Source: Conexibacter sp. S30A1
GTDB lineage: Bacteria > Actinomycetota > Thermoleophilia > Solirubrobacterales > Solirubrobacteraceae
Assembly (NCBI RefSeq): GCF_023330665.1
Contig: NZ_CP097127.1
Coordinates: 1,488,001-1,552,000, forward strand
Length of the DNA stretch: 64,000 nt
Direction: 5' to 3'
Under the pieces are notes generated by a model. That model was not told the DNA's origin and did no database searches. It saw only the letters and a list, made by a program, of their open reading frames with translations. Of the stretch, positions 7,954-19,815 are shown in pieces. How positions within the stretch are numbered: position 1 is the first letter of the stretch; the number at the start of each line of letters is the position of its first letter. Made by a program: the position numbers and the translations under genes.

Positions 7954-9378
7954 TCAGCTGTCGAAGCCCAGGCCGAGACGGTCGAGCGTGCGCAGCCACA
8001 GCCCACGCCGTCCGCTGCGATCGGCCGCGGCGAGACGGTTGCTGGTCAGGCCAATCACCGCTCGGCGCAGCGGTTCAGGCGGAAACGGCACCGGGCGGCG
8101 GCGCACAAAGCCAAGCGCCGTCACCTCCGTGCTGCGACGGTCCAGCAGGTCCAGGCCGGTGCGCGCACCGAACCGGCTGGCGCCCACGCCCAGACCCGTG
8201 TAGCCGAGCGCGTAGACGACCCGGCCTCCGAGGGCCCGGCCGAAGAACACCGAGAAGCGGCTGCAGGTGTCGATCGCCCCGCCCCAGCGGTGACTGAAGC
8301 GCACACCCTCGAGCTGCGGGAAGTTCGTGAAGAAGTTCGCCGCAAGGCGCCGGAACGTCGTCTGGTGCTCGTCGTACTCCGGGCCCACCGGACCTCCGTA
8401 GCGGTAGACGGCGTCGAAGCCGCCCCAGAGAATGCGATTGTCTGCGGTCAGGCGGTAATAGTGAAAGCGGTTGCCGCTGTCTCCAACTCCCTGCCGCTGC
8501 GACCACCCTATCTGTCTCATGCGGTCCTGCCCAAGCGGCTCGGTGACAAGCACGTAGTCGTACACCGGCGCCACGTAGCGTCCAACCGCAGGCACCAGCG
8601 GCTCGTAGGCGCTGGTCGCCAAAAGCAGCTTGTTGGCGCGGACGGCACCCGAGTCGGTCAGCGCCTCGACACCGCTGCCAAGCTTGCGCAGGCGCCGCAC
8701 CCGCGAATGCTCGTAGATCTGGACCCCGGCTTGCAGCGCTGCACGCCGCAGGCCGTCGGCCAGTTTGGCCGGGTTGACCAGCGCGGCGCCGCTGCGCAAC
8801 CACAGGCCCCCGAGGTACAGCGGCGAGTGGATCTGGGCCTGGAGGGCGTCGGCGTCGAGGAGTTCGGCCCGCTGGCCGAACTCCTCAAACAGACGCTGCG
8901 CCTCTCTGAGCCCTGCCAGCTGGTGCGTGGCCACGGCCACATCGAGCTCACCGGTGGTCTCAAGCTCGGCGCTGATCCGGTAGCGCTCGAGATCGGCCAG
9001 CAGCGCGTCGTAGTTACCCGTGCCAAGGCGTTCAAGCGCTGCCAGCTCTGCCGGAAACCTGGCCATGCCGTTGGCGATCCCGTGCGTCAGCGAGTAGTTC
9101 AGAAAGCCGCCGTTGCGGACGCTCGCCCCTGAACCGCAGCGGCTCGCTTCGAGCACCACCACCTCGCGTCGCGGTTCGAGCTCCTTGGCATATAGCGCGG
9201 CCCAAAGTCCGGTGAAGCCGCCACCGACGATGCACAGGTCAGCGTCGAGCGCCCGCTCGAGCGCTGCGTGTGCTTCACGGGCGGGCAGCGTCTGTAGCCA
9301 ATAGGGCTCCGGCTGCGCGTCCGCAAACGCCCGCTGCACGGCTGGGTCGGTTATGCGATCTGGCCACGGGGTTGACAA
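7954..9378 (-). CDS. FAD-dependent oxidoreductase, DAO (glycine/D-amino acid oxidase) family
   Basis: A 474-residue flavoprotein with an N-terminal dinucleotide-binding fold at residues ~46-70 (DADLCIVGGGFTGLWAALYAKEL, GxGxxG pattern as GGGFTG) and the C-terminal DAO pattern VVYALGYTGLGVGASRFGARTGLDLL for FAD contacts. The family oxidises primary or secondary amines (gamma-glutamylputrescine oxidase is among its close relatives, judged from the RNGGFLNYSL and HRWGGAIDT segments), but the substrate is not determined here. It has no signal peptide. It stands alone between the sigma gene and the TetR gene on the same strand. Confidence 0.85.
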   Translation of the reverse strand: MSTPWPDRITDPAVQRAFADAQPEPYWLQTLPAREAHAALERALDADLCIVGGGFTGLWAALYAKELEPRREVVVLEASRCGSGASVRNGGFLNYSLTHGIANGMARFPAELAALERLGTGNYDALLADLERYRISAELETTGELDVAVATHQLAGLREAQRLFEEFGQRAELLDADALQAQIHSPLYLGGLWLRSGAALVNPAKLADGLRRAALQAGVQIYEHSRVRRLRKLGSGVEALTDSGAVRANKLLLATSAYEPLVPAVGRYVAPVYDYVLVTEPLGQDRMRQIGWSQRQGVGDSGNRFHYYRLTADNRILWGGFDAVYRYGGPVGPEYDEHQTTFRRLAANFFTNFPQLEGVRFSHRWGGAIDTCSRFSVFFGRALGGRVVYALGYTGLGVGASRFGARTGLDLLDRRSTEVTALGFVRRRPVPFPPEPLRRAVIGLTSNRLAAADRSGRRGLWLRTLDRLGLGFDS

Positions 9379-9489
9379 CAGAACCTGATGATCACAGCTC
9401 GGCGGCGTGCGCGTGTGCGCAAATCACCTACGGCGCTTATACGGGACGGCGCACCGGCAAGGGACCCGCGACCGCCGGGTGCGCGCCGT

Positions 9490-10098
9490 TCAGCTGATCA
9501 AGGGGCCGGCGGGGATCCCAAGCAGCCTCACGCCGTTGGCAAACGCCTGCGGATCGATGTCGCCGAGCAGCGCCACCTGCACGAGGATGCCGGGGAGCAG
9601 CGTGCCCAGAACCAGCGCCGCGTCCTGCGGTCGGTGGCCTGACTCGACGAGTCCGCGCTGCTGGTAGATTTCGATCAGCCGCGCGAACCAGCCCCGCACC
9701 CGCGCCATGGTGCCATCAAACCACGCGCGCATGGTCGGGTTACGACCGGCCTCAGCCCAGATCTGCACGGCAAGTGCGCAGAGCTGACGCTCGGCTTCGA
9801 GCCGTCGCACCTGCTCGAGCAGCAGCTCGAGCACGCGATCCAGCGGCGGCGGATCGTCGTCGGCGAGGACCGTCTCAAAGGCCAGCTCGAGCTGGCTCAC
9901 GCCGGTGCTCGCGATCGCAGTGATGAGTTCGTCCTTGCTGCTGAAGTACCGGTAGACCGCGCCGGCGGAAAGCTGGGACTCGGCAAACACGTCATGCATC
10001 GACGTCTCGTGGAAGCCGTTTCGCACAAAGCAGCGGCGGGCCGCCTCCAGAATCTGCTGGCGGCGGGACTCCAGGTGTTCTTCAGATACACGGGGCAC
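9490..10098 (-). CDS. TetR-family transcriptional regulator
   Basis: A 202-residue repressor with an N-terminal HTH at residues ~12-58 (RRQQILEAARRCFVRNGF, then MHDVFAESQLSAGAVYRYFSSKDELI, the classic TetR recognition region) and a helical ligand-binding/dimerisation domain. It is divergent from a DHA2 efflux pump with 84 bases between starts, and two overlapping inverted repeats lie in that gap. This is the standard arrangement of a drug- or metabolite-sensing repressor controlling its own exporter. Confidence 0.9.
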   Translation of the reverse strand: MPRVSEEHLESRRQQILEAARRCFVRNGFHETSMHDVFAESQLSAGAVYRYFSSKDELITAIASTGVSQLELAFETVLADDDPPPLDRVLELLLEQVRRLEAERQLCALAVQIWAEAGRNPTMRAWFDGTMARVRGWFARLIEIYQQRGLVESGHRPQDAALVLGTLLPGILVQVALLGDIDPQAFANGVRLLGIPAGPLIS

Positions 10099-10124
10099 AG
10101 GCCAAAGCTTAGTGAGGGAACGTT

Positions 10125-10169
10125 CGTTTTGCTAGGCTTGTGAAAAGCAAAACGCCCATTCGCTTTTCA
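10125..10169. promoter_or_regulatory. probable TetR operator: two interlocked inverted repeats
   Basis: CGTTTTGCT (10125-10133) pairs with AGCAAAACG (10146-10154), and TGAAAAGC (10141-10148) pairs with GCTTTTCA (10162-10169). Both lie in the 84-base gap between the divergent tetR and MFS genes, just before the GTG start at 10183, so occupancy could block both promoters. Confidence 0.6.
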
Positions 10170-10182
10170 TTGTGGAGAAACC

Positions 10183-11769
10183 GTGACCAACACTGAGCCC
10201 GCCAGACACCGGCAGCATCCGGAAGACGCCCGGACACCCCACCACCGTCACCTCGGCTGGGCGCTCGCAATCATCTCGGCGGCGCAGCTGATGGTGATGC
10301 TCGACGTCACCATCGTCAACGTCGCGTTGCCGTCGATCCAGAGGGCGCTCTCGTTTTCCTCCACCGCCAACCTCGAGTGGGTGATCACCGCCTACGTCGT
10401 CACATTCGGTGGCCTGCTGCTGCTCGGCGGGCGCTCCGGGGACCTGTACGGCCGGCGGCGCATGTTCGTGGCAGGCATCCTGCTGTTCTCGGTCTCCTCG
10501 CTCGCCGGTGGCCTTGCGACAGATCAGACATGGCTGATCGCGGCCCGCGCCATCCAGGGTGTGGGCGCCGCAATCGCCTCCCCAACGGCGCTTTCGCTGG
10601 TGACCGCCACGTTCCCGGAGGGTCGGCCACGGCACCGGGCGATGGCCGTCTACGCGGCGATGTCGGGCGCTGGCGGCGCCCTGGGGCTGCTGATCGGCGG
10701 CGCACTCACCGAGTTCGCCTCCTGGCGCTGGGTGCTGTTCGTGAACGTGCCGATCGGCCTCGCCGTCGTGCTCGGAGCGGTCCTCGTGCTCGACCCCGCC
10801 CCGGGGCGCCGTGGGCGGCTCGACATCCGCGGCGCGCTGCTGGCGACGGCGGGAGCGGCATCCCTTGTCTACGGGCTCGCGCACGCCGCCGACTACGGCT
10901 TTGGGAGCACGACCACGCTCGTCGCGATGGCTGCCGCGGCCGTCCTGCTCGCCGGATTCGTGGCCGTGGAGGCGACCACGGCAACACCCCTGCTACCGCT
11001 GGGCATGCTGCGCAACCGCAACCGTGCCGGCGGCTATGCGGCGATGCTGCTGTTGGGCGGCGCGATGCTGGCACTGATCTTCTTCGTCACCCAGTTCCTC
11101 CAGGACGTCAAGGGCTACAGCCCGCTGCTGACCGGTGTCGCCTTCCTGCCCGTGCCGGTGATGGTCGCCACCGTCAGCCAGGTTGCTTCGCGGCTGGTCG
11201 GCCGCATCGGAACGCGGCCGCTGCTGACTGTGGGTCCGCTGGTGACAGCCGCCGGGCTGCTTTGGCTCTCAAACATCTCGGCAACCGACAGCTACCTGGC
11301 GCTGTTTGGGCCGCTGGTGCTTGCGGGCCTCGGCATGGGCCTATCGTTCGTGCCGCTCACGCTGAACGCTGTGAGCTCGGTCTCGCACGAGCGCACCGGC
11401 CTCGCATCCGCGCTGCTGACCACAAGCCAGCAGATCGGCGGCTCGCTCGGCATCGCCATCCTGGTCACGGTCGCGAGCCACGCGAGCGCCGGCAGGACCG
11501 CGGCTCCGCAGCACGCACCCGCGACCGCAGCCGCTCATGCGCTGCTCGTGCGCGAGCTTGTGAAGGGCTATGACAGCGCCTTCAGAACCGGAGCGCTGCT
11601 TGCGGCCCTGGCCTTCCTGGCCGCCCTGCTGACGGTGCGCGGGCGTGTCTCAGCGACGCCAGGCGATCAGCAAGCGCAGGGTGCCGTCCCGACCGTCGCG
11701 GGCGCGGCACGTGCTCAGAACGAGCTCGCGGCAGCCGTTCCCAGCGCCGGCCGAGCAGGCCTGGATTAG
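10183..11769 (+). CDS. MFS transporter, DHA2 (EmrB/QacA) drug:H+ antiporter family
   Basis: A 528-residue integral membrane exporter with ~14 hydrophobic helices. Family marks are MVMLDVTIVNVALPSIQ near residues 37-53 (motif D1), GGRSGDLYGRRRMFVAG at ~83-99 (motif A) and the long helix-rich C-terminal half with LTTSQQIGGSLGIAIL. It uses the proton gradient to export hydrophobic compounds. Start GTG at 10183 follows TGGAGAAACC. The ~40-residue C-terminal tail is hydrophilic and Ala-rich. Control by the divergent TetR protein is likely. Confidence 0.92.
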   Translation: MTNTEPARHRQHPEDARTPHHRHLGWALAIISAAQLMVMLDVTIVNVALPSIQRALSFSSTANLEWVITAYVVTFGGLLLLGGRSGDLYGRRRMFVAGILLFSVSSLAGGLATDQTWLIAARAIQGVGAAIASPTALSLVTATFPEGRPRHRAMAVYAAMSGAGGALGLLIGGALTEFASWRWVLFVNVPIGLAVVLGAVLVLDPAPGRRGRLDIRGALLATAGAASLVYGLAHAADYGFGSTTTLVAMAAAAVLLAGFVAVEATTATPLLPLGMLRNRNRAGGYAAMLLLGGAMLALIFFVTQFLQDVKGYSPLLTGVAFLPVPVMVATVSQVASRLVGRIGTRPLLTVGPLVTAAGLLWLSNISATDSYLALFGPLVLAGLGMGLSFVPLTLNAVSSVSHERTGLASALLTTSQQIGGSLGIAILVTVASHASAGRTAAPQHAPATAAAHALLVRELVKGYDSAFRTGALLAALAFLAALLTVRGRVSATPGDQQAQGAVPTVAGAARAQNELAAAVPSAGRAGLD

Positions 11770-11860
11770 TCGCGCAAGCCTCCCGGCCCCGCCGCCGCAG
11801 GTCAAAAGGCGGCCACATGGCAAGCGGCTGCAACCGCCGCTAACCTACATCCAGAGGCAG

Positions 11861-12025
11861 ATGGGCAGAGAGCCGGCCACCGCCATCTACGTCGCCACCA
11901 TGGTGGTGGTCGTGGTACTGGTGGACGTGCTCTTCTTCAGACACCACTTCTGGCAGCGGCTGATGGTCAACATCGGCATCGTCCTGGTCTTCGGAGCCTT
12001 CGCTCTGCGCTTCCTGAAGAAGTGA
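11861..12025 (+). CDS. small two-helix membrane protein
   Basis: A 54-residue protein, MGREPATAIYVATMVVVVV then LVDVLFFRHHFWQRL and a second hydrophobic stretch ending in FLKK. AGAGGCAG lies just upstream of the ATG. Two transmembrane helices with the sequence RHHFWQRLMVNIGIVL between them are typical of small actinobacterial membrane proteins of unknown role. It begins 91 bases after the MFS gene and might be co-transcribed. Confidence 0.6.
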   Translation: MGREPATAIYVATMVVVVVLVDVLFFRHHFWQRLMVNIGIVLVFGAFALRFLKK

Positions 12026-12410
12026 CGAGTCACCGTCGGAGGTCGGTGACGGCGACCGGCTGAGGCCAGCAATTGCACGGGCGGCGCGAGCGTGTTGACC
12101 GAGCACTCCGGCGAACTGGATGAAGAGACTGCGCTGCTGCAGTCGGCAGGTCGTGGGCGCGGATACAAAGGTGGCGCGACCTCAGCCACCGCGGCTGCGG
12201 GCGCTGGGTTACGTAGTTTGAACCGAAGCGCGCAGACCACTCGCGGCCTGCACCCTCGTCAAATTCACTGCGGCGAGCGCAGCGCCTCACCCGCCCATCG
12301 CGCGCTGCCGACGTATCTGCGCGCGTGCGCCACTGTCGCCGCTGGGCAGCCGCTGGTCTATCGGATATCTCGGCGGCCGTTGCTTGCGCGTACCGGCGGG
12401 GCCGGTGACG
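12026..12410. other. non-coding stretch between small membrane protein and hsp20
   Basis: About 385 bases with no frame showing family similarity. The open frames across it have poor codon periodicity. No RNA gene was recognised. Confidence 0.4.
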
Positions 12411-12463
12411 GCGCCTGGGGTCGGCGCCCAGCTGCCCGATGAGCTGGGTTCGGCCCCAGGCGC
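12411..12463 (-). terminator. long stem-loop downstream of hsp20
   Basis: GCGCCTGGGG (12411-12420) pairs with CCCCAGGCGC (12454-12463), and nested inside CCCAGCT (12427-12433) pairs with AGCTGGG (12442-12448). It begins 11 bases past the hsp20 stop codon. Confidence 0.55.
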
Positions 12464-12473
12464 GACACGCGAA

Positions 12474-12911
12474 TCAGGCGGCGGTCGGCGTTATCGTGAC
12501 CGTCTCCTTCTTGATGTCCTTGGGGAGCGGGATCGTGACCTCGACCACTCCGTCGTGCGTCGTAGCCTTGATCTGCTTGGCATCGACGCCCGTCGGCAGC
12601 ACCATTGAGCGGCGGAAGGAGCCATACCGGCGCTCGCGCCGCACGTACTCCTTCTCCTTCGCTTCCGTAGTCTCTTCGTGCTCACCGGAGACCGTGAGGA
12701 TGTCGTCCTCGACCTCGATCTTGACCTCCTCCGGCTTGATGCCGGGCACGTCGGCGCGCACGATCAGATTTCCATTCTCGCGCGCGACGTCGATCGCGGG
12801 CACCCACGAACGCTCCGTGCCTCCAGTCAGGCCGTCGTAGATGCGGTCAAACCGCGTCCGCAGTTCTGACAGCTCGGCGAATGGGTCCCAGCGCGTGAGT
12901 GTTCCAGCCAT
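12474..12911 (-). CDS. Hsp20/alpha-crystallin small heat-shock protein
   Basis: A 145-residue ATP-independent chaperone that holds unfolding proteins. It has the N-terminal LTRWDPFAELSELRTRFDRI segment and an alpha-crystallin domain from ~35 to 135 (PAIDVARENGNLIVRADVPGI at its start, HDGVVEVTIPLPK near the end, the usual GVL-like strand being DGVVEVTIP). The start at 12911 follows AAAGGAG by 7 bases; an in-frame ATG at 12947 gives 12 extra, non-homologous residues. No HAIR/CIRCE operator was seen upstream. Confidence 0.92.
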   Translation of the reverse strand: MAGTLTRWDPFAELSELRTRFDRIYDGLTGGTERSWVPAIDVARENGNLIVRADVPGIKPEEVKIEVEDDILTVSGEHEETTEAKEKEYVRRERRYGSFRRSMVLPTGVDAKQIKATTHDGVVEVTIPLPKDIKKETVTITPTAA

Positions 12912-13125
12912 CACTGAGCTCCTTTCCTCTGATTGCCGTTTATGCAACGACCCTAGACCCAGCCGACCGCTTGCGCATCGGGAATGAGCCTCAACACCGC
13001 TCCGTAGTTATCCAGCGCAGGAGTGATCACACGGCGGGTCGGTAGGCCACGCAGCAGCGGCTGTGGAGCGCTACGGATGTCTATGCGCCGGCCAGGCGTG
13101 AGCCTATCGCCATGAGGTCAACCCA

Positions 13126-16026
<2,901 letters not shown>

Positions 16027-16085
16027 ACGAACTCTGCAAGTTCGTCGAGATGCAGCGCGCCGAGGCCGGTGGAGAACGCTTCTGA

Positions 16086-16919
16086 TCATGCGCTCAGCTC
16101 GAGCAGTTCGGGGTGTGGCGTTGACAGCAGCTCCGGACCATCCGGGCCGACGAGGACATCGTCCTCGAGCCGCAGGCCTCCGACACCGGGCAGGTAGATC
16201 CCCGGTTCGATGGTGAAGATCATGCCTGCGACAAGCGGGGTCTGCGTGCGCGGAACCAGGAACGGGGGCTCGTGGATCGCCAAACCGATCGCGTGCCCGG
16301 CGCCGTGAAGGCACTGCCCAAGATCGGGACGCGCTTCAACCGGCTGGCGTGCGGCAGCATCCACCTCACGGGCGCTGATCCCAGGGCGACAGGCCGCGAT
16401 CGCGGCCGCCTGAGCCTCCCGCACGACGATCCAGGCGTCCCTCGCCCAATCCGACGCGGGCCCAACCGTGGCACACCGCGTCAGATCCCCCCAGTAACCG
16501 TCAAGACAGGCCGATAGATCAGCGCACACGACGTCACCAACGCGCAGCTCACGATCTCCGGGCTCACTGTGCGGGTTGGCAGCCCGCTCCCCGAACAGGA
16601 TCAGTGGATGCGCTGCCCTAGCCCCCTGCTCGCGCAGCCAGCTCTCGACACGACCGTTGGCCTCACGCTCGGTCACGCCGGGGCTGAGCGTCTCAAACAC
16701 CAGTCTCACGCCACGCTCGACAAGCTCGCACGCCGCCCTTACCTTTTCGATCTCACCCGCCTCCTTACACCAACGCAGCGCATCCATGAGCTGCCCGGCG
16801 CTGACCAGCTCAAACCCAGCCGCGCGCAACGCCTCGCTACGCACAAAATTCAGGTGCTCGCCCTCCACACCGACCCGTCGCGCACCAGCGAGCGCTGCGA
16901 CCAGCTCAGCCACACTGAG
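16086..16919 (-). pseudogene. 5'-truncated copy of the M24 Xaa-Pro-type peptidase gene
   Basis: From ~16071 to 16919 the DNA repeats 54963-55811; the translations differ at one residue only (Val here for Ala in the NF(V/A)RSE segment). The copy lacks the first ~94 residues of the 369-residue intact protein, that is, most of the N-terminal creatinase-like domain, and begins inside GVAELVAALAG. The metal-binding catalytic half is retained (two Asp in DLSACLDGYWGDLTR, His in HGAGHAIGL, Glu in FTIEPGIY and RLEDDVLV). Homology stops 15 bases before the terminal repeat of an IS256-family element, which probably caused the truncation by insertion and deletion. Confidence 0.85.
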
Positions 16920-16981
16920 GCGGACCGGGTTTAACGGGGGATCGTCACAGGAACTGTGTAGGCATCAGCGAAGGAGATCGC

Positions 16982-18409
16982 ATGCCTACCACGACGAAGA
17001 CCATGAGCAGTGATGTGTTGTTGGCCCAGCCCCCGTTCGGGGTGATGTCTCCCGCGCCTGGGTTGGGCGGGGAGGAGCGAAGCGACGAGCCGCCCAACCC
17101 AGGCGCGGCGCGGCCGGTGCCGGGGCTCGAGGAGGCGGTCGAGCGCGCGATCGCGCGTCGGCGGGTCCGTTGCGCGGTTGGGGGCGTTGAGGAGTCCTTG
17201 ATCTCCGACGAGGTGATCGACGAGCTGCTGGCTGGCGCCAGGACCGAGGAGGAGATCCTTGGGTCAGGCGGGGTTCTTGGCCGGCTGACTAAACGGCTGG
17301 TGGAGCGTGCGATGAACGCGGAGCTGACCTGCCATGTCGGCTATGAGCCCCACCAGGAGCCCGCTGGCGGCGCGGCCAACCAGCGCAACGGGACGAGCGT
17401 AAAGACGCTCGTGAGCGATCACGGCAAGATCGTGATCGACGCGCCCAGGGACCGGGCAGGCACGTTTGAGCCGCAGATCGTCAAGAAGCGTCAGCGGCGC
17501 CTTGCCGGGATCGATCAGAAGATCCTCGCGCTCTACAGCCGTGGCCTGTCGACCCGTGACATCGAGGGCTACATGCAAGAGCTCTACGGCACGGGTGTGA
17601 GCCGTGAGCTGATAAGCCGCGTGACCGACCAGGTCGCAGACGACGTGCGTGAGTGGGCCAAACGGCCGCTTGAGACGATCTACCCCGTCGTGTTTTTGGA
17701 CTGCATGGTGCTCAAGATCCGTGATGGTGGCAGCGTCGGGCACAAAGCGCTCTACATAGCGCTCGGGATCACCCTGGACGGCGACCGGGACGTGCTCGGC
17801 ATGTGGTTTCAGGAGACGGAGGGCGCGAAGTTCTGGATGCAGGCGCTCAACGACCTGAAGACCCGTGGTGTGCGCGACATCCTGATCTGCTGTGTCGACG
17901 GGCTCACAGGGTTCCCTGAGGCGATCGAGGCGATCTTCCCGAAGACCACGGTCCAGACATGCATCGTGCACATGATCCGCTCAAGTCTCAAATACGTGCC
18001 CAGACGCGACCGTGAGCAAGTCGCCCGCGACCTCAAACCGATCTACACCGCGATCAACGCCGAGCAGGCATGGGCCGCACTGGAGGCCTTCGATGAGAAG
18101 TGGGGAGCGCGCTTCCCGATCATCACCCGGCAGTGGACCGCCGCCTGGGAGCACATCACACCGTTCCTCGCCTTCCCCGCCGAGGTCCGCCGGATCATCT
18201 ACACCACCAACGCGATCGAGGCGCTCAACCGGCAGCTACGCAAAGCCATCAAAACCAAGGGCAGCTTCCCCAACGAGGACTCAGCCCGCAAGCTCGTCTA
18301 CCTCTGCCTCCAGAACGCCGTCCCGCAATGGACCCGCTGCCGGAACTGGACAGCCGCGCTGCTAGCGCTCAAGATCCACTTCGGTGACCGGATCCCGGAC
18401 GCAAGCTGA
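16982..18409 (+). CDS. IS256-family (mutator-type) transposase
   Basis: A 475-residue DDE transposase of the IS256/Mutator superfamily. Catalytic residues can be placed in VFLDCMVLKI (first Asp, ~residue 239), CCVDGLTGFPEAI (second Asp, ~305) and YTTNAIEALNRQLRK (Glu, ~412), and the zinc-like C..H pair is seen as TCIVHMIR. The frame is uninterrupted and the length is slightly above the family norm because residues ~24-43 (PAPGLGGEERSDEPPNPGAA) are encoded by a long perfect palindrome that looks inserted. It starts 20 bases inside the left terminal repeat with GAAGGAGATCGC before the ATG. Confidence 0.93.
   Translation: MPTTTKTMSSDVLLAQPPFGVMSPAPGLGGEERSDEPPNPGAARPVPGLEEAVERAIARRRVRCAVGGVEESLISDEVIDELLAGARTEEEILGSGGVLGRLTKRLVERAMNAELTCHVGYEPHQEPAGGAANQRNGTSVKTLVSDHGKIVIDAPRDRAGTFEPQIVKKRQRRLAGIDQKILALYSRGLSTRDIEGYMQELYGTGVSRELISRVTDQVADDVREWAKRPLETIYPVVFLDCMVLKIRDGGSVGHKALYIALGITLDGDRDVLGMWFQETEGAKFWMQALNDLKTRGVRDILICCVDGLTGFPEAIEAIFPKTTVQTCIVHMIRSSLKYVPRRDREQVARDLKPIYTAINAEQAWAALEAFDEKWGARFPIITRQWTAAWEHITPFLAFPAEVRRIIYTTNAIEALNRQLRKAIKTKGSFPNEDSARKLVYLCLQNAVPQWTRCRNWTAALLALKIHFGDRIPDAS
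17053..17107. repeat. 18-bp perfect palindrome inside the transposase gene
   Basis: Arms 17053-17070 and 17090-17107 are exact reverse complements (CGCGCCTGGGTTGGGCGG), around the 19-base loop GGAGGAGCGAAGCGACGAG. It is translated in frame as an EERSDE-type loop, resembling REP-like elements that insert in coding regions. It is absent from the conserved core of IS256 transposases. Confidence 0.65.
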
Positions 18410-18498
18410 CCACCACCCATTGACACGACGAGAGTAACTGTTAACCTGAAGAAACCACGCTTACACAGTTAACGTGACGCCCTCTAATTCAGCATCGT

Positions 18499-19759
18499 TG
18501 ATTGTGCCTGAGCGCTTGCAGGTCTCGCTTGCCTGGGATCGCGGGCGAGGCGAAGGAGGGGCTGCTTGCGTTGGCTGTCAGCGCGGGTTTGGCGGTGTTG
18601 CAGGAGACGATGGAGTGGGAGGTTGGGCAGGTCGCGGGCCCGAAGGGCCGTGATGACTGAAGACCGGGCGGCGTATCGGCATGGGCGCACCGCTGGTGAG
18701 GTGACGCTCGGCGGTCGACGTGTGCAGGTCAGCCGTCCGCGGGTCAGGAAGGTCGCTGAGGGCCAGGAGATCGCGCTTGCAACCTACCGGCAGTTCACCG
18801 CCCGCGACCCGCTTTGTGAGGTGATGTTGGAGCGGATGCTCGCGGGGGTGTCTGCCCGTAAGGCGCGGCGGGTGGATGAGCCCGTCGGGAAGGACATCAG
18901 AGCGCATGGCCGTTCGACGCCTGAGAGTTCGGTGTCACGCGCGCTGGTGGCTGGGACACGAAGTGCGCTTACCGAGCTGCTTGAGCCGGGACCTCTCAGA
19001 CTTGGAGCTGGCGGTGCTGTTCACCTGCGGGATCGACCTTGCGGACAGCACCAACGTGGTCGCGCTCTGAGATCACGACTGATGGCGTGAAGGTGCCGCT
19101 CTCGCTGCGCGAAGGCCAGGCTAAAGAACACGACCGTCGTGACCGCGCTGCTGGCCGATCTGGTTGATCGCGGCCTGCGGCTCACAGACCAGCAGCTCTA
19201 CGTGCCAGGTGGCGCCAAGGCGTTGCGCAAGGCGGTGCGTGACCTGGCTGGGCAGCGGGCGCTGGTGCAACGCTGCCAGGTGCACAAGGCAAGGAATGTG
19301 TGCGGGCACCTACCCGAGCACCAGCGCGCCTGGGTGAGGGCGAAGCTTCGCAAAGCCTGGTCAGAGCCCGATCACAGCAAGGCGCTTACCTCGCTGCGGG
19401 CGCTCGCCTCACAGCTTCAGAAGACCCACCCCGACGCCGCCGGCTCGCTGCGGGAGGGCATGGAGGAGACCCTCACGCTCACCCGCCTCGGCATCGACGG
19501 TGCGCTGGCACGCACGCTGAGATCAACCAACAGCATCGAGAGCATGTTCGACACCGTCCGCACCACACAGCGCAACGTCAAACGCTGGCGTGACGGCGAC
19601 ATGCGCTTGCGGTGGACCGCCGCCGGGATGGCCGAAGCGGCCGCGCACTTCAACCGCGTCAAAGGCCACCGCGACCTGCCCAAGCTCCACGACGCGATCC
19701 AGCGAGAGCTACACCCGACGATCCCGACCGAGGAGGCCGATACCCTCAAAGCTGCCTAG
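18499..19759 (+). pseudogene. decayed IS256-family transposase gene with several frameshifts
   Basis: Pieces of a second, different IS256-type transposase appear in successive frames: an N-terminal part (LALAVSAGLAVLQETMEWEV near 18550-18620), a middle part (AAYRHGRTAGEVTLGGRRVQ and following, 18660-18980), RDLSDLELAVLFTCGIDLAD (18990-19070), DGVKVPLSLREGQAKE (19080-19125) and a long C-terminal part from TTVVTALLADLVDRG to the stop at 19759, including TNSIESMFDTVRTTQRNVKRW with the catalytic Glu region. At least three frame changes and one in-frame stop separate the parts. It is inactive and must depend on trans help, if it can move at all. Confidence 0.85.
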
Positions 19760-19815
19760 AAATCACTGTCCGGATCGCCACCGAAGTTCAACAGCGAACG
19801 GGACATCTTCCATCG

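Larger units (their letters stand above)
16935..18485 (+). mobile_element. IS256-family insertion sequence, apparently intact
   Basis: About 1.55 kb. Imperfect terminal inverted repeats are visible: GTCACAGGAACTGTGTAGGC at 16944-16963 on the left and, reading inward from the right end near 18485, GTCACGTTAACTGTGTAAGC (16 of 20 match). It carries one full-length transposase. No clear target duplication was found, consistent with later rearrangement at one end. It separates the truncated M24 copy from a second, decayed IS256-type gene. Confidence 0.8.
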
